Shown here in pieces: positions 56,331-64,000 of a stretch of DNA of 64,000 bases. The DNA is from Lojkania enalia. Its lineage: Eukaryota > Ascomycota > Dothideomycetes > Pleosporales. Where the stretch lies: NCBI GenBank assembly GCA_010094045.1, contig ML986579.1, positions 375,015 through 439,014 of the forward strand, written 5' to 3'. Numbering within the stretch: position 1 is the stretch's first letter; every line of letters begins with the position of its first letter. The position numbers and the translations under genes are program-made. The notes under the pieces were generated by a model. That model had not been told where the DNA came from, ran no database searches, and was given only the letters and a program-made list of their open reading frames with translations.

Positions 56331-57995
56331 ATGTTGGGGTTCCACAAGCGCACGAGATCCTTAATTCCAGTCAAGGATCTCGCAAAGTATGATACGGTGG
56401 CATTGAATGAAGATGAGGCATTGGGATTGGAAGAAGAGATGGGCTTGGATGTAGCAGAACCCGATGTGAAAGCAGACAGACGGCAGCTCATACTGGTCTA
56501 TGGCATTTTCCTCGCCGAAGCGTAGGTTCTAGCTTCGGGATAATAGTAGCTAAATATGTTAATATGTATTTGTTAGGATCATGGCATCCAGCCTTCAGCC
56601 CCAGCTTCAAATGCTGATCTCGAACGACGACTACTGCGCGAATCTTTCTACTTCATATCTTCGAAGCATTCTAGACTGCGCCTACGCGTTTGGTGGGACT
56701 ACGGGAATATTCTGGGGTTACCTTTCCGACCATATTGGGCGCCGTCGAGTAACACTTCTTGGGCTATGGACAATGTTTATCTGCTGCCTCAGCATGGGAT
56801 TTGCAACAGATCTCGGCACATGCGCAATCTTTCGATTTCTCTCAGGCCTAGCGAGCTCGACAATAATCGTCACGACCTTGACCATGATTGGTGATTTGAG
56901 CATCAATACTGCAGAAAGGGCAAAGAACATAGCACGACTCCCGCTCATTGCCCTTTGTGGATCAATCGGGCCAATAGTCCAGGGCATGGTTTCTGGGAGT
57001 GTCAATGCTTCTGGAGCAGTATGGCAGAAGTTCCCCATTTTGAGCAGCGAGATTACCTGTGGAAGTATTGTGCTTCTCATCGCCATTGCTACCTCCACAA
57101 TGCTTCGAGAGGTGAGTTTTGGAGCCCTTTACTACAATGTTAGGTTACTAATTTTGAACAGACTCTCCCGCTTCAAGCCACGCACCTGGATGAAACCATG
57201 GATCTTGATTGTGAAAAGGCCGCCTTCCTTGCTCACAGCGATTCGAACGATATGTCCATTAGTGTCGTAGACTTCGTCCGCCCCGACCCCATCTCTATAA
57301 ACCAGTTCATTCAAGCGCCATCTCTTCTTGTCCTCCTGTGTTCCTTCTCCCTGCTCTCCCTTCACGCGTCCACCTTCGACGTTTTGCTTCCTCACCTTGG
57401 GCATAGCAGCGGTCAAACTGGCGGTATGGGAATCCCGTGCAGTTGGCTAGGGCTCACAGTTCTGGTTGTGCGCGGTGTCGCAGGCATTGCTATCTTGCGG
57501 GTTGTTCCTCGTGCGGTGGAGAAGTTCGGTCTGCTCAAACTCTACCGATTCGCCTCGCTCCTCTTCCCTGCCATCTACGTCCTCACTCCGCTTCTCGCTT
57601 TGATGGCCGCTTGCTCCGCTATCTTTGTGGCTTTTGTCTCAATTGGAGCGATTTTGATAAAGCATGCGCTCACCGGAGGCGCCTCAGTTCTTGTTGCGCT
57701 ACTCGTCCTGAACACGACGCCCGATGCCTTCTCAGCCGGTTCTGTGGTCGGCATGATGCAGGTCGCCTCGCTGTTTAAGGCGCTCGCAGTCGCAGTAAGT
57801 GGGGCGAGCTTCTACCTCAGCAACGACTTCAGCGTGGCCACAACCAACTACGCCCTCTGGACCTGCCTTGCGCTCTTTGGGTTCGTGGGAGCAGCACTCG
57901 CATGGTTCGTCAGGGAGCGTCCGAGTGTGGAGCGCGACTTCCCCAGCGAAGTCCTATGCTGGGAGACCTGCTTTGACGCGGAAGAGAAAGTTTGA
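56331..57995 (+). CDS. Major facilitator superfamily transporter
   Basis: Three exons (56331-56521, 56577-57111, 57162-57995) give 519 aa, a normal MFS length. The first membrane helix follows a cytosolic N-terminus and spans intron 1 (QLILVYGIFLAEAIMASSLQ). The loop 2-3 signature is GYLSDHIGRRRVTLLGLW. Further helices include STIIVTTLTMIGDLSINTAE and FVAFVSIGAILIKHALTGG. It resembles fungal zinc-induced-facilitator or drug:H+ antiporter-like transporters. The substrate is unknown. The C-terminus is short and acidic. Confidence 0.88.
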
Positions 57996-58872
57996 GGGAG
58001 CTTACTCTCTCCCTAATGCTCACATGCCGATGTGCAGTGCACAGCCAAGCCAGGCGTGATGTTGATGGCTATCTATGTGCGGAGTGCCCCCCGTCGGCAA
58101 TTATTCCCTTGGTATTTACGCATCTCCTATTATTGTTGTCAATGTCTTCCTTTCTCTACCTACCTGGGCACATTCATGCCTAGGCGCTATTCCGGGCACG
58201 TGATGGCCAAGGAGTTACTGAGGCCGGATACGAGGCCGTCCAAGGCTGGTTAGAGGCTTGTTGCTGCTTCTGAAACGCGACTAAACACCGCCTGTTGGGC
58301 GTGATACGCACCCAAGGCGGCTGATGATATTTTGGCGGCGGCGGCTTTCACGGTGTACATAGTAGCTTAACGGAGTTTTGAATTGGATGCGTCCTGCTTG
58401 CTCTTTGATTCTATGTTCGCTTGGGAGTTCGCGGTCTATTCCACCAAGGTCGACGCGTTGCGGCGCGTCCTCGCGAGCGGCACAAATGTGGCTTGAGCGG
58501 GCTATGGGCTAGTCAGCCGTGACAGCTTGACCCTCGCACTTAAATCAGGGACGGGGTGCCCCTGCATATGGTTGCAGCAATTCATCCTCCTGGTGTTGTG
58601 GTGCTGGCCGTAGTCGAGCGACTGTCCCCGTTCTTGTTTACTCCCCTGGGCTGCGCCTTCTCTCTTCTGAAATCACAGGCTTAGGCTCCTTTCCCTTCTT
58701 CCTCCACTTTGTTTACTACCTCGGCGCCGCTTACACCCCACCACCACCGTTCTCCCAACATCCACCGCTATATCCATACTCATACCGTCCCAGTAGCTCT
58801 GTTCTATTTTCCGCTTCAGCCCATATAGTATAGCATCTCATTTTGCCGCACCCGCGCGACCGCCCATCCGCC
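57996..58872. promoter_or_regulatory. Intergenic region upstream of the NTF2-like gene
   Basis: Contains the 3' end of the transporter gene and a CT-rich leader (about 58640-58870) before the ATG at 58873. No gene. Confidence 0.5.
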
Positions 58873-60773
58873 ATGACGCTGAGCGCAAAGTATCAGGCGT
58901 TCCTGGCCAGTCCGTCGAGCGGCGCCCTCGCCGACAACGCGTCCCTGCATTACATTACGACTCTCACTAGCATCCATGAGCCGGCGCCCATACTCAGGCA
59001 CTTCTCGGTCCAGGAGAAGCTCCTGAAGAAGAAAGCGGAGAAGGTGTTGAGCGCCGTGGAGAGCGCAAATGGCTTGTGCCTAGACGTAGAAACAACCATT
59101 GAATTTGTTGCGGGCGGCGGCGCATACCTACCAGGGCTCGACGACAACTTCGTGGCAGACAGGCTTGTGACGTTCCCGATGGTACGCCTCCTATGAAAGT
59201 ATCCTATATTCAGGGTCTTGGGTCTGCTAACGCGCGCCGTCTTCGCAGGTCCATATCGTCCACTTCGACAAAGACCAGAAAATCGCACAGATCCGCCTCT
59301 ACTGGGACCAGGGCTCCCTCCTCAAGCAGATCGATGTCATTGGGGCCCGCGCTCGCAATTGGCCTATCCGAGACGGAAAGGAGCAGTCTCGTCTTATTGC
59401 GACGTCTGTGGGGTCCACACAGCCCGCGTCTGGGGCCTCATCCCGCCGTTCAACCACCTCCCGTGGCCCTGATGATGTTTCCATTATCGAGCGCCCGACG
59501 AGCTCACGCAGTTCGGTCAGCAATGCCATGAATGACCCTCACGCAACCCTGTCTCTCTTCGAGCCTCGCGACATCAACCAGGAGCCTGAAGCCTCTCACC
59601 CTATTGCACCCCGTGCACAGTCTGCGAAGCCGCCACCACGTGAACTTTCGGAGCTGTTTGTTGGTCAGGACCCAGGGACACCAACTCCGACCAGTTCATC
59701 GCCACAGAAGGAGCGGATACCTGTTAAGGTTGGCGGCGGCAAGAACTTCAGACCTAACCGATTGTTCGAAGATACGGAAGAGGACAAAGCCGTGCCAACC
59801 CCAATCAGCGTCAGGACCAATGCTAAGAAATACAACCACTTTGAATTTGGAGAGGGCGAGGATGATGCTACACCCAAGGTCCGCGATACAGCTCGTCCTT
59901 CATCCAGGTCCAAGAAACATATGTCATCTTGGGGTACGTACTCCTATCCTAAATCCAATATACCGTTCTAATGCGGCTCAAGATTTCGAAGATTTCGTTA
60001 CTCTGGAAAAGACCAACCCGAAGGTCATGGGACAAAACGTTCGCCATTTCGGTTGGAGCGATGACGAGGTTGGTCAATGCTTTCAACCAGAGGTTCTGAG
60101 ATTATTCCCGGTCCTCTATTTTTTTTGGGCCTTGCTTGCTAACTTGCGTTTTTAGGATGAGGGATCTCCAGTCCGTCGCCCGGTAATTCACAAGCCCCGC
60201 CCTGATGCCGACGCACACTTCGACTTTATAGACGATGGCACTCCAGCAGCGGATCGCAAGCCAGCTCCTCAGAAAGGCCATCTTCACAACAAAGGACTTG
60301 GCCTCTACCAGGACCATGTTTTTCATACTACCTCAGATGATGAGGGCGAGAATTCTCACAGCGGTGATGCCAAGAAACCGCTTGGAGATGTCACTACGGC
60401 TGTGAGGAACGAGAATCGGAAGAAGGACTTTGGCAGCCATTGGGACATGACGGACAATAGCGCGGGCCCTCAGAAAACGGAGTTCAACGGCACTGAGAAT
60501 GGGAATGCTAAGCATGTGCCTGAAGATCGCAAGAAAGTACTGAAGGGGCTTGATCCCCACTGGGGTCCATATGGAGAGTCGCCCGAACAATCTAAGAAGG
60601 AAAATATGGACGCACACCGCGGCATCAAAACGGCTGGAAACGGTATGGGCGGACGCAAAGGCACTATCTCCAGCTGGACTCTTGGCGGCGAGGATGATGA
60701 ATACACAGCTCCATCAAAGACAAACGACACCCGCGCGACCCAGTCCAAGGGAAGCTTCAATTGGGACTTTTAA
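58873..60773 (+). CDS. NTF2-like domain protein with conserved Trp-containing C-terminal motifs
   Basis: Four exons (58873-59181, 59249-59933, 59983-60068, 60156-60773) give 565 aa. Residues 1-about 135 fold like nuclear transport factor 2 (TIEFVAGGGAYLPGLDDNFV, then HIVHFDKDQKIAQIRLYWDQ and GSLLKQIDVIGARARNWPI). The remainder is disordered, with spaced short motifs that look conserved: NKKYNHFEFGEG-type, GQNVRHFGWSDDE, KKDFGSHWDMTDNS, LDPHWGPYGES and a final SFNWDF. A repeated [FH]xW pattern suggests multiple binding sites for one partner. The biological role is not known to me; RNA export or ribosome-linked functions are guesses only. Confidence 0.85.
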
Positions 60774-63772
60774 GCTACAGGCTATGATGTGACATGACAC
60801 TGACACGGTCGTTTAGAGTCTACAAGATTACTTAGTCGAAACGATAATAGCCACGCAAACGGACTTAACAAACGAGAGGACGGCCTTATGAGCAACTAAT
60901 GATTATGGAAGCGGTTACCGTACGATAATCCATATACCACTGTCTTTTTTGAATTCCCTTGTTCGATTGATTATTTTCTTTGCCGAATTTGATGGTAGAG
61001 CTAGGCAGCTGTGCAGCTTAGCGAAGCACGATACCCAGTCGTTTCTACCTAGCTAGTCCGAGTTTTTTTGGGGCGGCGGCCGGCTTGTTTATTGCAAACT
61101 TGCGGGTGTCTCTCTTGCAGGAGACGCAGTTCCAGATGTGAAGAGTATCCGGTGATTAGATGTGTCGAGGCTTTCTAGTGGATAGGATTGGCTAGTTGCT
61201 CGCTTGTAAGCTCGTGCTTAGAAAAGGAACGTGAGGCTTTTCTTGTGTAATTATTTTCCAATAACAATTCTCCTTGCGTCAACAGTCTTTCTATCCTTAG
61301 CCCATCTATATGCATAGACGGGTTTTGCGCATACCACTTTGCGAGAATGCGCAAAAGATGGCTTCGACATGCCCTACCATTGGAACTATCCGTTTCGTTG
61401 TGGTACGATGCACTGGATGTGGATAAAGCGTGCTCACTTGCGTTTTCCCTGCCTTTTTGGTCTTTGTCAATTAGGTTTATATGGCGATTTCCTCTGAGTC
61501 ATGATCCCAACATCTTCGTCTCACTGATATACACCAATTCGGGGCTATACAAGATGGACATATGACAAGGTCGAAACACGAGTCGCGACTCGGGGCGAGC
61601 AAACGTCATTTCCCGTCCGTCCGTCCGGCCCGCTAGAGGCGCTGTGTTGCGTATTGTATTGCGCCATTGCGCAGATCTGATCTAGATCTGACCGGTGATG
61701 CGGTATGTTTTTTTGGTCGAGGAATGAAGTTGCATATATAGTTGTTGGAGGGTATGGACAGGGTTTATGATTTCATAAAAGGGATTACTATATTGTAGTA
61801 TGGATGTGGGAGAGACGGCGTTTTGCTAGATTGTAGATCCGGTCTTGGAGGTTTTTGTTTAGTCGTTGACAGTAAATGAAGTTGTGTCTGTACGTAGGTA
61901 TACATATATATATATAAGTTATCCTTACTCCTTTGAAATAATGGGTTGCTTTTATGGGTGTCGGGTGTAAGGTTGTTTGTACCTCTTCGCTAGGTAAGTA
62001 CTATGTTCATAGTCTCGAGATTGGTGAGAATTCGAAGTATGCTTGTATTCGATATTGCCAAAGCGTGGTAAGGCGGTGGACCCAATATACAAAGAAGTGC
62101 ACGAACGATTGAACATCCCGCCTTTTTTTTTTATGTATGGATTCACAACGCATCCGAACTGGGCAGTAATTCTCTGAACCTAGACTAGGTTTACCATTTT
62201 TGGCCCTCCAACCATCGACGCCAAATTCCTCATAAACTATTCCCGCCTATTTTATACCAACCACAATTGCGGCGATGCAACCCCATCCCTTGCTACACCC
62301 CAGACCCTCATCACAAATCCCAACTCGCACACCAAGCCTTCTAAGCCCCAAACCACCGAACACGCCATCCATTCTTAAAACCCTTGCAGCCCGCACCTAA
62401 CCCCAAACTCCTTCAAAGTCCAGAATAGATACACCAAGTAATAAAGCTGTAAACGTGTGTGTAGATTCCTGCCGACGCACGGAGCTGGAGCCGGAGCCGG
62501 AGCCGGTTCGCACACACATACACACCACCGAGCACATCTCTCATACCGTGGTACGATCTACCCATTTCCGTATACGGTATAGAACAGCACGGCGCAGTAG
62601 CGTAATTATGCATAATCCCAGCACCAGCACCAATCTTGTCCCTTATTTTTATTCCCGCGTTCCCGCGTTTCATAGTCTCAAGGAAGGAGACAGCGCCCCG
62701 ATTCTGAAACGGAAATCGGGGCCGTCCTGTTCCCGTTCCTGTGTCCCAAAATTAAAAAAAAAAAAAAAAAAACCCCTTCCCAAATAATTAGTCGAGAAAG
62801 CTGGAAAATTCTAAAACGGGGCTGTGCTGTGCTAGGGTCGCGCACCCCAGCATTGTCCCAAGGACACGGACGGGAATGCGTTTTCCCTACGACTTGAAAC
62901 GTCCATCGACAATCCACGACTCAGGAAAAGCGGCGCACAGAGACAGAGGATGGACAAATGTTAATTTCGGCAATTGGGGTGAACCCATCGCTCGATAACA
63001 CCTTACAGTGCTCTACCTATACTGATATCCTTTTTTAAAAAAAAAAAAAAAAAATTGGGAAAAAATTGGTGTGCACGCAACAAATCCATAGATTCAGACG
63101 TAAATCTGAACTTGGAGTCAGCTAGATAACGCCGTCAAACCGTCCATCAAAAAATACCTAATCCACTAGGATATGATCGCGAAGCATACTTTTAGAATGG
63201 AGCAAGGAGTCCAATCAGAATTCCCTCCGCCCTATCCCTATGGCATCCCTTCCATTCCCGATTCCTTCCCTAATGCTCCCAAACCAGGTATGAAGGAACC
63301 TCGCAAGAACTAAAACCAAAGTTGTGAAACTAGCCATCAAATCCGAAAAAGCGAAACAAACAAGTCGTAAAGTGGAAGTACCGACTGTCGCGTACCCGCC
63401 ATCGTCATGATGCGCTGAAGATAGCTCCGCGCCGGGATGTTTCGCGCTAGAAGTGGAATCTACGGTCATTAACTCCAAGTCAGTCGCAGTGACTAACAAT
63501 TCCCTCCTTTTGTGCTATTGAACAAAGGAAAATAACCATGCAAGATCAGCCACGGCAGATGAGATTGGTATAGCCGCAACAATATTGGTTGATCGTAGAA
63601 AGGAGATATTAGCGCCTTGCCGGACGATTCGAAATTTTCGTGAGGTATATTGTGAGTGTGACCAATGTCCGTTATTCGGGGAGAATGTAAGGTCCGGAAA
63701 GATGCTAGTGTACAAAGAATAAGATATGTTGTATTAGTATATCCGAGATGGCTGGGAGAAAGATGTAGCTAT
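60774..63772. other. Long intergenic region with simple repeats
   Basis: Holds the 3' UTR of the NTF2-like gene, a TA-type microsatellite at about 61904-61916, GGAGCC-type hexamer repeats at 62481-62506, and A runs at 62754-62772 and 63037-63054. Open frames (for example 61347-61565 and 62455-62787) lack motifs. The right end should be the 3' UTR of the minus-strand gene ending at 63773. Confidence 0.5.
62481..62506 (+). repeat. GGAGCC-type hexanucleotide repeat
   Basis: About four imperfect units (GGAGCTGGAGCCGGAGCCGG...). No gene context. Confidence 0.7.
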
Positions 63773-64000
63773 TCAGCGATGAGGGTGCTCATATGGACGG
63801 ATTCCACCGAATTCGACACCTTGCATTGCTGTTGGCGCAGCTGCCCACTGAGGAGGCTGTGCTTGCTGCTGCTGTTGCTGCAATGGCGGTAGGACAGTTG
63901 ATGTTGCACCCGGTGTCTGGGCGTGCTGTTGTGCTAGCATGCCAGTCATACTTCCGTAGACGTGCGGGTTGCCAGGTTCAAGTCGACGAAGATGTTGCCA
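63773..64000 (-). CDS. C-terminal end of a Gln-rich protein, truncated by the window edge
   Basis: An open frame on the minus strand runs from the window edge to a TGA at 63773-63775, 75 codons. It reads LRRLEPGNPHVYGSMTGMLA, then a Gln-rich stretch (QQQQQAQPPQW) and ends EHPHR. Codon use and conservation-like wording suggest the C-terminus of a larger protein that continues beyond 64000. The family was not recognised. Confidence 0.7.
   Translation of the reverse strand, partial: WQHLRRLEPGNPHVYGSMTGMLAQQHAQTPGATSTVLPPLQQQQQQAQPPQWAAAPTAMQGVEFGGIRPYEHPHR

Noticed and set aside
61904..61916. TA microsatellite as a functional element
   Set aside because: Short simple repeat in an intergenic region with no other signal.

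Overview
The window is genomic DNA from a filamentous ascomycete (Pezizomycotina). The evidence is short introns of about 47-80 bp with GTRNGT donors and CTNAC-like branch sites, and gene families typical of these fungi: a HET-domain protein, a fungal STAND-type N-terminal domain joined to ankyrin repeats, a LaeA-like methyltransferase, F-box genes and a GT34 glycosyltransferase. I cannot place it below subphylum. Gene models were built by reading reading frame, splice sites and family conservation together. Where exon coordinates are listed, the exon lengths sum to a multiple of three.

Layout. 0.7-9 kb: STT3 (oligosaccharyltransferase catalytic subunit), an Arg/Ser-rich protein with a Cys cluster, and a secreted, membrane-anchored Ser/Thr-rich protein. 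10-11.4 kb: a frameshifted F-box-like pseudogene. 12.3-16 kb: a large STAND-N/ankyrin protein. 16-19.8 kb: gene-poor DNA with a decayed gene (17.5-18.0 kb), ending in a 125-N assembly gap. 19.8-24.9 kb: LaeA-like methyltransferase and FAD monooxygenase, divergent over a GC-rich promoter, followed by a zinc alcohol dehydrogenase. This could be a small metabolic cluster. 25-27 kb: gene-poor, with one coding remnant. 27-32 kb: an F-box protein with a long acidic insert and a HET-domain protein.

33-64 kb is mostly gene-dense housekeeping DNA: copper P-type ATPase, GRF zinc-finger protein, GT34 glycosyltransferase, UBE3D-like E3, Erg26-like sterol dehydrogenase, tandem-UBC E2, TRAPP subunit Trs23, proteasome subunit Rpn10, borealin/Nbl1, a C2H2 transcription factor, an MFS transporter, an NTF2-like protein, and the C-terminus of a Gln-rich protein cut by the window end.

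The clearest themes are: (1) self-recognition or regulatory genes (STAND-N/ankyrin, HET, F-box) interspersed with gene-poor or decayed DNA between 10 and 32 kb; (2) a possible methyltransferase-oxygenase-dehydrogenase unit at 20-25 kb; (3) three ubiquitin-proteasome genes within about 8 kb (42-50 kb). Small gene-structure oddities include a 12-nt microexon in the E2 gene and a start codon split by an intron in TRS23. I saw no tRNA, rRNA or CRISPR array and no intact transposon. I found no clearly new multi-gene system. The best candidate for something under-described is the NTPase-less STAND-N/ankyrin/zinc-knuckle protein.
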